Shown: positions 18,072-27,608, counted from the first letter of the stretch. The stretch is 64,000 nt of DNA from Arthrobacter sp. Edens01 (GCF_001307035.1 NZ_LKIU01000004.1:93811-157810), one strand, 5' to 3'. The notes: generated by a model not told the origin, from the letters alone. A program made the numbers and translations.

Positions 18072-19262
18072 TTATCCGACTGGCGCGGGAACCGGCTCAG
18101 CAGCCAGGGTGTGTTCCTCGGCTGCCGCTGCCGTTCCGGGCACACGCGTGAACAGCCCTGTTTCGACCGTCAGGCCGGGGCCAAAGGCCATGGAGCAGAT
18201 CCGCTCGTTGCCCCCGTTGAACGGCTGGTCCAGGATGTGCTTGAGCACGAACATGACGGTAGCGGAGCTCATGTTGCCGAAGTCCCGGAGGGTTTCCCGC
18301 GCGGGCACCAGCTGCTCTTCGCTGAGCTCCAGTTTTGCTTCCACCTTGTCCAGGATGCTGCGGCCGCCGGGATGGATGGCCCAGTGCTCAATGTCGTTGT
18401 ACGCCAGCGGGGCCAGGGAGGGATCCCGGGCCAGCAGCGGTTCAAGGGCGCCGACAATGTGGTCGTCAATGATGTGGGGAACATAGGTGCCCAGCACCAT
18501 TTCGAAACCGTGGTCGCCAATGTTCCAGGCCATCGATTCCTCACCGACCGGCGTCAGTGTGGTTTCAAAGTGGTCCAGGACGATTGCCGGGCTCTCACCG
18601 GGAAGGTCACGAGCGGTGATGACCGCGGCGGCGGCGCCGTCGGCGAACAGGGAGGAACCCATGATGATGTCAGGGTCGTTGGAGGAGCGGACATGCAGGG
18701 AGCAGAGTTCTGCGCTGACAACCAGTACCACGGCGTTGGGGTCGGCGTCGCAGAAGGACTTCGCTGCGCGCATTGCCGGGAAAGCCGCGTAGCAGCCCAT
18801 GAACCCGAGGTGGTAACGCTGCACCGACGGGTTCAGGCCCAGGGCACGTACCAGTTTGTAGTCAGGGCCGGGATTGAAGAACCCGGTGCAGGAAACCGTG
18901 ATGACGTGGGTGACATCCGCGGCAGTGATGCCGGGGCAGTTCTCGACGGCCTTGCGGCCGGCTTCAATAAAGAGTTTGGTGGCTTCGGTGGCAAAAATGT
19001 CGTTGCGGGTCTTGGTGGAGGGCATCAGCAGCAGTCCGGTCTTCGGATCGAAGAACTGCGGGTTTTCAGCCGTGGAGGAGAGAGTCAGCTCCTCCAGTGC
19101 CGTGCGGCGGGTGTCAATGGCAGCGGAATTGAAGCAGGTGTTCACAAGGCGGGTGCCCAGCCGGGTGAGTCCCGGCTGCGCGGCGAAAACATCGCGGACC
19201 TGGTCCTGAACCAGGACAGTAGAAGGGACAGCAGTTTCCAGTGATCTGAGCGTAACTGTCAT
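18072..19262 (-). CDS. Type III polyketide synthase (chalcone/alkylresorcinol synthase family)
   Basis: Homodimeric iterative condensing enzyme of 396 residues, which extends an acyl-CoA starter with malonyl-type units. The full catalytic triad is visible: Cys157 in GFMGCYAAF, His297 in HWAIHPGGRS and Asn330 in GNMSSATV. The gatekeeper stretch SCTGFF (124-129) is intact. Length and motifs fit bacterial alkylresorcinol or alkylpyrone synthases as well as RppA-like enzymes; the product cannot be told from sequence alone. ATG 19262 is directly preceded by GGAGG with no spacer, so initiation may be leaderless or start sites need checking. A methyltransferase and a flavin hydroxylase follow, the same functional order as srsABC of Streptomyces. 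Confidence 0.9.
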   Translation of the reverse strand: MTVTLRSLETAVPSTVLVQDQVRDVFAAQPGLTRLGTRLVNTCFNSAAIDTRRTALEELTLSSTAENPQFFDPKTGLLLMPSTKTRNDIFATEATKLFIEAGRKAVENCPGITAADVTHVITVSCTGFFNPGPDYKLVRALGLNPSVQRYHLGFMGCYAAFPAMRAAKSFCDADPNAVVLVVSAELCSLHVRSSNDPDIIMGSSLFADGAAAAVITARDLPGESPAIVLDHFETTLTPVGEESMAWNIGDHGFEMVLGTYVPHIIDDHIVGALEPLLARDPSLAPLAYNDIEHWAIHPGGRSILDKVEAKLELSEEQLVPARETLRDFGNMSSATVMFVLKHILDQPFNGGNERICSMAFGPGLTVETGLFTRVPGTAAAAEEHTLAAEPVPAPVG

Positions 19263-19499
19263 CCTCCATTGTTAGGTGAACTACCTTCCGGGCACAATGG
19301 CACCGCGTGGCGTACCCGGTGTGTCCGGGGTCTGAAACCGTGCTGGAACACAATGGCCTGTGCATTTGTGCAGATACGCCATGCGGGATTGGCGATTGAG
19401 CGAGGTCACCGCGGGCACCATACTCTTCCTTACTCCGCCGGATGCCTTTGTGCCCGGTTGAGGCCGCAGTGTCAACGTGGACACCAAAGGAGAGAGTGG

Positions 19500-20915
19500 A
19501 TGAGCACTGATAATCCCAGGCGGACCGCACGCCAGAAGGCGCCGGTGCCGGAGGGCCTGCGCAAGGTCGTCGTGGCCTCCATGGCCGGAACAGTCGTTGA
19601 ATGGTACGAATTCTTCCTCTACGCAGCGGCATCGACGCTGGTCTTTGCGCGGCTGTTCTTCCCCAACGCCAACACCGAACTGGACGGCATCATTGCCGCC
19701 TTCGTGACCTACGCCGTCGGGTTCGTTGCCCGCCCGGTGGGCGGAATCGTCTTCGGCCACTTCGGTGACAAGTTCGGCCGGAAGAAGCTGCTGCAGCTAA
19801 GCATCATCCTGGTGGGCGTCTCCACCTTCCTGATGGGCTGCCTGCCCGGCTTCGACTCGATTGGCTACTGGGCTCCGGCCATGCTGGTGGCGCTGCGCTT
19901 TGTCCAGGGCTTTGCCGTGGGCGGGGAATGGGGCGGAGCCGTGCTGCTGGTTGCAGAGCACAGCCCGAACAAATCCCGCGGTTTCTGGTCCAGCTGGCCG
20001 CAGTCAGCGGTTCCCATGGGCAACCTGCTGGCCACCGGTGTGCTGTTCCTGCTCTCCGCCACCCTCACCGATGAGGCCTTCCTGGGCTGGGGCTGGCGCG
20101 TGGCGTTCTGGCTCTCGGCAGTGATTGTGCTGGTGGGCTACTACATCCGCACCAAGGTCTCCGACGCACCGATCTTCCTCGAAGCACAGAAAGAGGTCGA
20201 AACCGAGGCGAAGGGCTACGGCGTCATGGAAGTCTTCCGCCGCTACCCGCGCGGTGTCTTCACCGCCATGGGCCTGCGTTTCGCGGAGAACATCCTCTAC
20301 TACCTGGTGGTCACGTTCTCCATCACGTATCTGAGGACAGTGGTGGAAACGGACACCTCGCGCATCCTCCTGCTGCTGCTGATTGCACACTTTATCCACT
20401 TCTGTGCAGTTCCGGTGGCAGGAAAGATGTCCGATGCGCTGGGCCGGCGGCCGGTATACCTTGCCGGTGCTGTCCTCGGCGCAACGTGGGGTTTCTTCGC
20501 CTTCCCCATGATGGATACGGCAAACGACCTGATGATCCTCTCGGCCGTCACCATCGGACTGCTGTTCCACGCCCTGATGTACGCCGGGCAGCCGTCCATC
20601 ATGGCCGAAATGTTCCCCACCCGGATGCGTTACTCCGGGGTTTCGCTGGGCTACCAGGTCACCTCGATCGTCGCCGGGTCGCTGGCACCGATCATCGCGA
20701 CCTCCCTGCTGGCCCGGTACGACTCGTCCACCCCGGTGGCGCTGTACCTGCTTGGCGCCTGCATTGTGACGGCGATATCAGTCCTGGTGCTGCGGGAAAC
20801 CAACGGCATCTCACTGCACGACGTCGATGCCGCCGACGCGAAGGGCACGGCAGACCTGCTGGCCGCGTCCAAGGCTGCGGAGGAAAAGCCCAGCCAGACC
20901 CCGGCCGACAAGTAG
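19500..20915 (+). CDS. MFS transporter, metabolite:H+ symporter (MHS) family
   Basis: Twelve-helix proton symporter of 471 residues related to ProP, KgtP and ShiA. The N-terminus has the family signature GTVVEWYEFFLYAAAS (about 31-46). The loop between helices 2 and 3 has GHFGDKFGRKKLL (about 86-98), and helix 4 region has FVQGFAVGGEWGGAVLL (about 133-149). These proteins import organic acids, osmolytes or shikimate-like compounds. I use ATG 19500, seven bases after AAAGGAG; an open frame reaching back to 19269 lacks homology. It is divergent from the type III PKS gene across 237 bases. The C-terminal tail is hydrophilic. A strong hairpin follows. Confidence 0.88.
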   Translation: MSTDNPRRTARQKAPVPEGLRKVVVASMAGTVVEWYEFFLYAAASTLVFARLFFPNANTELDGIIAAFVTYAVGFVARPVGGIVFGHFGDKFGRKKLLQLSIILVGVSTFLMGCLPGFDSIGYWAPAMLVALRFVQGFAVGGEWGGAVLLVAEHSPNKSRGFWSSWPQSAVPMGNLLATGVLFLLSATLTDEAFLGWGWRVAFWLSAVIVLVGYYIRTKVSDAPIFLEAQKEVETEAKGYGVMEVFRRYPRGVFTAMGLRFAENILYYLVVTFSITYLRTVVETDTSRILLLLLIAHFIHFCAVPVAGKMSDALGRRPVYLAGAVLGATWGFFAFPMMDTANDLMILSAVTIGLLFHALMYAGQPSIMAEMFPTRMRYSGVSLGYQVTSIVAGSLAPIIATSLLARYDSSTPVALYLLGACIVTAISVLVLRETNGISLHDVDAADAKGTADLLAASKAAEEKPSQTPADK

Positions 20916-20926
20916 GCAGCACGCAA

Positions 20927-20974
20927 AAGCCGCTGCCCGTCAGAAGTCCAGATGCTCCTGACGGGCAGCGGCTT
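20927..20974. terminator. 17-bp perfect stem-loop between MHS transporter and LysR
   Basis: AAGCCGCTGCCCGTCAG (20927-20943) pairs perfectly with 20958-20974 across a 14-base loop. A-rich and T-rich ends suit a bidirectional Rho-independent terminator. The right arm and loop lie inside the last codons of the convergent LysR gene, whose stop is 20940-20942. Confidence 0.75.
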
Positions 20975-21884
20975 CTGCGTGGACGGCTTCAATGACTGCC
21001 TGCACCCGCCGGGAACGCAGGGCCTCCGGGCGGGCCACGGCCCAGATGGGCAGGCGGCGTTCAAAGGATTCCGCCAGCACGGGAACAAAGCCGTCCCGGC
21101 CGGCCACCATGAAGTTCGGCAGCAGCCCAACGCCGGCTTCCCGGCGCACCGCTTCGACCTGGGCGAAGATGCTGGTGGCCTGGAAACTGGAACGAGGTTC
21201 GGGCAGCCCGGTGGAACGGTGGCCGAGTTCCTCGACGAGGAGGGCGGATTCGACGTAGGAGACAAAACAGTGTTTGGCCAGGTCCGCCGGTACATGCGGG
21301 GTTCCGTGGCGCTGGAGGTACCCGGGAGCGGCGTAGAGCCGCAGGACGTAGTGGCCCAGCAGGATCGCCTGCGCGGTCCTGACATCGGTGTGGCCAACCA
21401 CCACCTCCAGGTCAACGCCGGAGCGGTTCTGGCTGACCTTCCGGGTAGCTGAGAACATTTCCACGCTGATGTTCGGATGCGAGGCCTGAAGCCGGACCAG
21501 TGCCGGGGTCACGAACTCGGCGCCGAACCCGTCCACGGTACTGATCCGCACAACTCCTGCCAGCGGGTCAGCGTCCTTGGCCAGTGTGCAGCGCAGCGCG
21601 CCCAGGCTCTCCTCAATGGCTTCGGCTGCCCGGACCGCCTCGGCTCCGAGCGCCGTCAGTTCCCAGCCGCGGGGCGTGCGGGAGAGTGTTCTTCCGCCCA
21701 GCTGTTTCTCCAGGGCGATGATCCGCCGGGAAACGGTGGTGTGCGTGGTTCCGAGGGTTTCGGCCACGGCGGTGAAGCGGCCCAGCCTCGCCACGGTGAG
21801 GAGGATCAGCAAATCGTCGGGACTGGGCAGGCGGCCGGCGGTGTCCAGGATGCTTCCTCCTCCCACAGCTGTGCACGGCTGCAC
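20940..21884 (-). CDS. LysR-family transcriptional regulator (probable mmsBA regulator)
   Basis: LysR regulator of 314 residues. The winged HTH is at about 20-80 (DDLLILLTVARLGRFTAVAE, then TTHTTVSRRIIALEKQLGG), and the substrate-binding domain begins near 108 (GVVRISTVDGFGAEFVTPAL). GTG 21884 opens the frame. A strong GGAGGAGG sits at codons 8-11 with no ATG, GTG or TTG at proper distance behind it, so the start is not settled. It is divergent from mmsB and probably controls mmsB-mmsA. The inverted repeat TGTGCA-N4-TGCACA covers its start codon. The 3' end forms part of a terminator hairpin. Confidence 0.85.
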   Translation of the reverse strand: MQPCTAVGGGSILDTAGRLPSPDDLLILLTVARLGRFTAVAETLGTTHTTVSRRIIALEKQLGGRTLSRTPRGWELTALGAEAVRAAEAIEESLGALRCTLAKDADPLAGVVRISTVDGFGAEFVTPALVRLQASHPNISVEMFSATRKVSQNRSGVDLEVVVGHTDVRTAQAILLGHYVLRLYAAPGYLQRHGTPHVPADLAKHCFVSYVESALLVEELGHRSTGLPEPRSSFQATSIFAQVEAVRREAGVGLLPNFMVAGRDGFVPVLAESFERRLPIWAVARPEALRSRRVQAVIEAVHAEAAARQEHLDF

Positions 21885-21885
21885 A
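21870..21885. promoter_or_regulatory. Inverted repeat TGTGCA-N4-TGCACA at the LysR start
   Basis: Perfect 6-bp arms lie over the presumed LysR start codon, in the LysR-mmsB divergent region. The position suits an autoregulatory operator, but the 4-base spacer is not the classic LysR T-N11-A form. Confidence 0.3.
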
Positions 21886-22022
21886 TAGGGTCTGTGGATT
21901 CTGGTCTTGAACGCACTCTAGCGCAGGTGCCAGTCTGGTTCCGCGGCGGACGCGCGGCAGCACCAGAGCAGCACAGACCCAGCACAACTCAGGCAGCACC
22001 AACTAGGCAAAGGAGCTTAGCG

Positions 22023-22943
22023 ATGGCGGAAGTGGGATGGATCGGACTGGGGAACATGGGTGCCCCGATGGCCGCGAACCTGGTGAAGGCGGGCCACAAT
22101 GTCCGTGGCTTCGACCTCAGCCCCCGGGCAGTGGCCACGGCAGAAGCCGCAGGAGTGCAGGCCGTGGGCAGTATCGCCGAGGCGGTTGCCGGCGCAGACG
22201 TCGTTTTTACGATGCTTCCCAAGGGGGAGCATTCCCGTGCGGTGTACCTTGAGCCGGACGGCGTGCTGGCATCCGCGTCCACGGAGACGCTGCTGGTTGA
22301 CTCCTCGACGATCGACGTCGAGTCTGCACAGGTAATTCACGACGCCGCTGCTGCCGCGGGATTCCGCTTTGTCGATGCCCCGGTCTCCGGCGGGATGAGC
22401 GGCGCCGAGGCCGGAACGCTCACCTTTATGGTGGGCGGGGCCGAGGACGCGGTGGCCGATGCGTCCGGGTTCATTGAGCCGATGGCAGGGAATGTGATTC
22501 CCACCGGAGGACCCACCACCGGGCAGGCCGCAAAGATCTGCAACAACCTCATGCTCTTCATCAACCTCGCCGCGACGGCAGAAGGGGCTGTCCTTGCAGA
22601 CCGGCTCGGACTGGACAAGCAGGTGTTCTGGGACATCGCCTCTGTCTCTTCCGGGGACAGCTGGGCGCTGCGCACCTGGTACCCCGTGCCCGGCGTTGTA
22701 GGCACGGCGGCGTCGAACAATGACTTTGAACCGACCTTCACCACCGAGCTGGCGAACAAGGACATCAACCTGGCGATCGCCGCTGCGCAGGACACCGGCA
22801 CCCCGCTGGAGATCGGTGAGCACGTACAGCAGCTGTTCTCCCGGCTGATCGACGCCGGCCACGCCGGCAAGGACTGCTCCATGATCGTCAAACTCGTGGA
22901 CGGTTCACTCACCGGCACGCCCGACCAGGTCCCCGCGCCCTAA
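22023..22943 (+). CDS. mmsB: 3-hydroxyisobutyrate dehydrogenase
   Basis: NAD-dependent oxidation of 3-hydroxyisobutyrate to methylmalonate semialdehyde in valine breakdown; 306 residues. The N-terminal NAD motif is WIGLGNMGAPMAANLVKAGH (about 5-24). The substrate loop is DAPVSGGMSGAEAGTLTFMVGG (about 117-138), and the catalytic lysine is in GQAAKICNNLML (about 168-179). These define the beta-hydroxyacid dehydrogenase family. ATG 22023 follows AAAGGAG; longer open frames upstream are not supported. mmsA follows 24 bases later, confirming the pathway and an operon. The divergent LysR gene is the likely regulator. Confidence 0.92.
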   Translation: MAEVGWIGLGNMGAPMAANLVKAGHNVRGFDLSPRAVATAEAAGVQAVGSIAEAVAGADVVFTMLPKGEHSRAVYLEPDGVLASASTETLLVDSSTIDVESAQVIHDAAAAAGFRFVDAPVSGGMSGAEAGTLTFMVGGAEDAVADASGFIEPMAGNVIPTGGPTTGQAAKICNNLMLFINLAATAEGAVLADRLGLDKQVFWDIASVSSGDSWALRTWYPVPGVVGTAASNNDFEPTFTTELANKDINLAIAAAQDTGTPLEIGEHVQQLFSRLIDAGHAGKDCSMIVKLVDGSLTGTPDQVPAP

Positions 22944-22967
22944 CGGCGCCGTACGAATCGAGAACCC

Positions 22968-24452
<1,485 letters not shown>

Positions 24453-24457
24453 CCCGG

Positions 24458-25207
24458 TCAGGCGCGTCGGATCTGGGGCAGCAGCGGGGCCGTGCCGCGC
24501 TGCTGCCCCAGCAGGAGAAGTGCCAGCACTGCCTGCACGGCGAGCCCGGATACCAGCAGGACCAGCGCGCCGGCTGTGCTGCTGTTTCCCTCCGGCGGAA
24601 CTACCAGCAGCCCGGCCGCCAGTCCCGCGTGCACGGCCGCAGCTGTCACCAGAGCTGCCGCACGCAGGCGGAAACTGTGGGAGACCGGTGCCGAATCCAG
24701 GACTGAGGCAGTGAAGAGGCAGCCAGTCGCCGCCAGATAGGCGGTGACCATCCAGTGCACCGGCATGGATTCCTGCATGGCACCCAGCAGCGGGGTGTGG
24801 AACATGCCCCACATGCCGGCGGCAACCAGCGCTGTGGCCGTCACCGGGTGCGTGAGGAACCTGGCCAGCGGCCCGTTGACCGCGCGGCGCAGGCGTGCTG
24901 CCGGAACGTCGTCGAGCGTCAGCAGTGCCAGATCGGCCGGGCGTGAAACCACAATCAGCAGCGGCCCGGCCATCCCGGCCAGGACGTGGGAGAGAGCCAG
25001 CGCACCGAAGTCCGAATGTGCCCATCCGGCCAGGGGTTCAAGCACGGTCAGCAGCACGGCCAGGACTCCGGCAATAAAGCACACCAGCCGCCAGGGCGGC
25101 CACTGGCCGGACTTTTTGGAAACCACTCCGGCCCAGTACGCGGCGACGGCTGCAACCGCCGGAATCAGGAACAGGGACTCCGCGGGAAAGTCGCCGTGGT
25201 TATGCAT
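24458..25207 (-). CDS. CtaG-family (caa3-type) cytochrome c oxidase assembly protein
   Basis: Polytopic membrane protein of 249 residues with about seven hydrophobic segments and histidines at helix ends, for example LSHVLAGMAGPLLIV (about 74-88), MWGMFHTPLLGAMQES (about 123-138) and PVHWMVTAYLAATG (about 140-153). This pattern matches the caa3_CtaG family, which helps load copper into or assemble cytochrome oxidase. No oxidase subunit gene is in the window, so the exact client is unknown. The gene is convergent with mmsA, only five bases apart. The start codon is ATG 25207. Confidence 0.8.
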   Translation of the reverse strand: MHNHGDFPAESLFLIPAVAAVAAYWAGVVSKKSGQWPPWRLVCFIAGVLAVLLTVLEPLAGWAHSDFGALALSHVLAGMAGPLLIVVSRPADLALLTLDDVPAARLRRAVNGPLARFLTHPVTATALVAAGMWGMFHTPLLGAMQESMPVHWMVTAYLAATGCLFTASVLDSAPVSHSFRLRAAALVTAAAVHAGLAAGLLVVPPEGNSSTAGALVLLVSGLAVQAVLALLLLGQQRGTAPLLPQIRRA

Positions 25208-25349
25208 GCGGTACTTCCCTGCGGGTCGTGAAACGCACTGCCTGGGAGGCCGTCATGCTTTCGAAGCTAACACCGCGCCGGTCCCGGTTGAACCCTGAAG
25301 CGAAAACCGGAACGTTGACAGATCCGGATCAGCGGCGAGGATGGACACC

Positions 25350-25646
25350 ATGTGGACGGGGACGCTTGAATTCGATCTGCTGCTTGACGATGTCCATTCG
25401 CTGAAGCAAAAACGGTCACTGGTGCGCCCACTGGTTGCTGAACTGCAGCGCAAGTACTCTGTCTCCGCTGCCGAGACGGGCCAGCTGGACCTGCACCGGC
25501 GCGCAGAAGTCGGCATTGGGATCGTGGCTGCGGACCGGGCCCACGTCGTCGAAGTCCTGGACAGTGCTGAACGGCTGGTGGCATACCGGCCAGAAGTACA
25601 GCTGCTCAGTACCCGCAGGCGGGTACTGAGCAGCGAGGACGAGTAA
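25350..25646 (+). CDS. DUF503 (YlxP-like) family protein
   Basis: Small protein of 98 residues. The N-terminal LEFDLLLDDVHSLKQKRSLV, middle AETGQLDLHRRAEVGIGIVA and C-terminal RAHVVEVLDSAERLV match DUF503, a ferredoxin-like fold family of uncertain role, in Firmicutes near ribosome-maturation genes. I chose ATG 25350, nine bases after GAGG, rather than ATG 25341. The last codons form a perfect 16-bp stem palindrome (25601-25634), so the coding end doubles as a terminator-like structure. A membrane-protein gene follows after 34 bases. Confidence 0.85.
   Translation: MWTGTLEFDLLLDDVHSLKQKRSLVRPLVAELQRKYSVSAAETGQLDLHRRAEVGIGIVAADRAHVVEVLDSAERLVAYRPEVQLLSTRRRVLSSEDE
25601..25634. terminator. Perfect 34-bp palindrome inside the end of the DUF503 gene
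   Basis: GCTGCTCAGTACCCGC (25601-25616), AG, and GCGGGTACTGAGCAGC (25619-25634) pair perfectly. It is coding (LLSTRRRVLSS) and ends 12 bases before the stop codon's last base. No T-run follows, so it may be a pausing, stability or binding element rather than a true terminator. Confidence 0.5.
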
Positions 25647-25680
25647 ACGGAACTGGACTGGACGGCGAGGGGAAGAAGCA

Positions 25681-26082
25681 ATGGACCTGAGGAATCGGCG
25701 CGGACAAGTGCTCCTCTTCGCTGCCCTGCCGCTGGCGGCAGGGCTTCTGGCCTTCTTCACCGGGGTGCTGCTTCCGGTGAGCATCATGACCGGGATACTG
25801 GTGACACTGTCCCTCGCCGCATCCCGGGGCCTGGGAGGCCCGGCAGCGGCCGTTCCTGCGGGGGACCCGGGCAGCCGGAAGGGAGTGGCCCCCTGGTGGA
25901 ACCGGCGCCGGCGGACGGGGTTCTACGCAGCCCTTTCGGTGCTGCTCATGCTCGGCCTCACGCTGGCACATTCAGCGCTCACGGATACGTGGGGAGGAGG
26001 GGACCTCCTGTTTGCCGTGGGCCTGGCAGTTCCGCTTTTCGTGATCCTGCGCCCGCCGCCGCGGACCCGAACCCAGGTGTGA
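25681..26082 (+). CDS. Small hypothetical membrane protein
   Basis: Protein of 133 residues that I do not recognise. There are four likely membrane segments: about 8-26 and 27-48 at the N-terminus, and about 81-98 and 106-124 toward the C-terminus. They are separated by a basic linker (WWNRRRRTG near 72-80), and the protein ends in a short proline/arginine tail. It follows the DUF503 gene by 34 bases in the same direction. No catalytic motif is visible. Confidence 0.65.
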   Translation: MDLRNRRGQVLLFAALPLAAGLLAFFTGVLLPVSIMTGILVTLSLAASRGLGGPAAAVPAGDPGSRKGVAPWWNRRRRTGFYAALSVLLMLGLTLAHSALTDTWGGGDLLFAVGLAVPLFVILRPPPRTRTQV

Positions 26083-26101
26083 CGTGATTGGCTGACCGGC
26101 A

Positions 26102-26171
26102 TTCCCACTCCGTGATGCGGGTGTGGGCCTTTGGGGTCCCACCAGTGAACATGTGTCACGGAGTGTGGGAA
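26102..26171. repeat. Long imperfect inverted repeat in an intergenic region
   Basis: TTCCCACTCCGTGA (26102-26115) and TCACGGAGTGTGGGAA (26156-26171) are complementary except for a two-base AC bulge. A smaller GTGGG...CCCAC pair is nested inside. The 264-base gap 26083-26346 has no convincing gene. The structure may be a terminator for the membrane-protein unit or a leader/small RNA. Confidence 0.5.
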
Positions 26172-26305
26172 ACGCGGGAGGACGCTGCCGGGCCTGATTC
26201 GTCCCAGCCCGGCCCGGCCATGGACTGGGCGACGGAGATGCGCTCCGGGTGGTGCCGCGATGGCGAGCTCCTAGCCGTTCATCCTGAACTTGCCGAGGTA
26301 TATGC

Positions 26306-26320
26306 TGTCCGGACGACAGT
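26306..26320. promoter_or_regulatory. Possible operator CTGTC-N5-GACAG upstream of SDR/MarR
   Basis: The 15-base inverted repeat CTGTC CGGAC GACAG lies 27 bases ahead of the short-chain dehydrogenase, whose partner gene encodes a MarR regulator. Autoregulated MarR operators commonly sit here, so this is a candidate site. Confidence 0.4.
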
Positions 26321-26346
26321 AAATTGGACCCCAGAAAGAAGTGGGC

Positions 26347-27090
26347 ATGCTTTTCGAGAACCAGGCAGCACTCGTCACCGCAGCAGGAGCCGGCATCGGC
26401 CGGGCCATCGCCCTGCGGCTGGCGGCCGAAGGAGCCTCCGTCGTCGTATCCGACGTCAATGACCAGGCCGGCGCTGAAACCGTTGCGCTTATCGAAGCTG
26501 CAGGCGGCGCCGCGGCCTATGTGCATGCAGACGTGTCCAGCCCAGACGAAGTAGGCACGCTCGTCCCCTTTGCCCTGGAAACCTTTGGCCGGTTGGATTT
26601 GGCAGTGAACAATGCCGGGGTAGGTGCCATGCCCAAACCGGTACAGGAGATCAGTACCGTGGACTGGGACCGGACCGTCAACGTGACTCTCAGGGGGACC
26701 TTCCTCGCGCTGCAGGGCCAGATGGCCCACTTCACCGGCCAGGGCCGCGGAGCGATCGTCAATATTGCCTCGCTGGCAGGGATCAGTGCCACACCAAACC
26801 TCACCCCGTACGGCGCCGCCAAGCACGGCGTTGTCTCCCTAACGCGCAGTGTTGCCAAGGAATGCGCGGAGGCGGGTATCCGGGTCAACGCCGTGGCGCC
26901 AGGCGCCATTGAAACCGCTGCCTTGGCATCGCTGCCGGAGGATGCCAAGGCCGGCTACGCCGCAGAGATCCCCATGAAGCGCCTGGGACAGCCGGAAGAC
27001 ATCGCCGACGCCGTGGCGTTCCTGCTCTCGGACCAGGCATCCTTCATTACCGGCGTTGTGCTGCCGGTAGACGGAGGCACCGAGGCGTAG
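26347..27090 (+). CDS. Short-chain dehydrogenase/reductase (SDR, classical)
   Basis: NAD(P)-dependent oxidoreductase of 247 residues. It shows the cofactor motif TAAGAGIGRAIAL (about 11-23), NNAG (about 87-90), and the catalytic Ser in NIASLAG (about 138-144) with Tyr/Lys in PYGAAKHG (about 154-161). The C-terminal PVDGGTEA is standard for the classical group. ATG 26347 is preferred to GTG 26341 because the family N-terminus fits. The substrate is unknown. The MarR gene starts three bases after its stop, so the SDR probably acts on the compound that regulator senses. Confidence 0.88.
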   Translation: MLFENQAALVTAAGAGIGRAIALRLAAEGASVVVSDVNDQAGAETVALIEAAGGAAAYVHADVSSPDEVGTLVPFALETFGRLDLAVNNAGVGAMPKPVQEISTVDWDRTVNVTLRGTFLALQGQMAHFTGQGRGAIVNIASLAGISATPNLTPYGAAKHGVVSLTRSVAKECAEAGIRVNAVAPGAIETAALASLPEDAKAGYAAEIPMKRLGQPEDIADAVAFLLSDQASFITGVVLPVDGGTEA

Positions 27091-27092
27091 CC

Positions 27093-27563
27093 ATGGCAAG
27101 CGAGCAGAATGCAGTGCTGATTGAACTCCTGAACCGGCTGCTGGCACAGTGGACGGCGCCGGGCTTCACCACGGCAGTGGCGGCCCGTGAGGGCGTGGTG
27201 CTGGACTCTGCCGCCCTGACGCTGCTGTCGATCCTGAACAATTCGGGTGCTCAGCGGCCTTCGGCGCTGAGCGAGCGCATGGTTACGGGCGCTTCCAACA
27301 TTTCCAAGATCACGGCCCGGCTGGAAGAAGCCGGCCTGGTCCGGCGGATGCCGGATCCGAATGATTCACGTGCCTCGCTGATAGACCTGACAGAGGCAGG
27401 CACACGGGCAGGACAAGCGCTGAGGCGTTCGGGGAATACCCTGGTTGACCTGCTCCTCCAGGGTTGGAGTCCCCGGGACCGGGCGGAGCTCGTTCGCCTG
27501 CTCGCCCGGTTTGAATCCGAGACCCAAAGGGTGGTTGGCACGCTGCGGGACGGCGGTAACTAG
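27093..27563 (+). CDS. MarR-family transcriptional regulator
   Basis: Regulator of 156 residues with the MarR winged-helix core: LTLLSILNNSGAQRPSALSE (about 35-54), the recognition region VTGASNISKITARLEEAGLV (about 57-76), and wing RMPDPNDSRASLIDLTEAG (about 78-96) containing the conserved DxR. It starts three bases after the SDR stop and is surely cotranscribed. It likely represses this two-gene operon through the inverted repeat at 26306-26320. A GC-rich hairpin terminator follows. Confidence 0.88.
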   Translation: MASEQNAVLIELLNRLLAQWTAPGFTTAVAAREGVVLDSAALTLLSILNNSGAQRPSALSERMVTGASNISKITARLEEAGLVRRMPDPNDSRASLIDLTEAGTRAGQALRRSGNTLVDLLLQGWSPRDRAELVRLLARFESETQRVVGTLRDGGN

Positions 27564-27572
27564 CCGGCGGGT

Positions 27573-27602
27573 GTTCCCCGGGGCGAGCAGGGCCCGGGGA
27601 AC
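27573..27602. terminator. GC-rich stem-loop terminator between convergent genes
   Basis: GTTCCCCGGG (27573-27582) and CCCGGGGAAC (27593-27602) form a perfect 10-bp stem with a 10-base loop, between the MarR gene and the convergent TPP-enzyme gene. Confidence 0.65.
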
Positions 27603-27608
27603 GCGTGC

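Noticed and set aside
17949-19244. Plus-strand 431-codon open frame opposite the type III PKS
   Set aside because: No family features; the minus strand has the intact Cys-His-Asn triad.
19274-19286. AGGT-N5-ACCT inverted repeat between the type III PKS and MHS transporter genes
   Set aside because: Four-base arms are too short to separate from chance.
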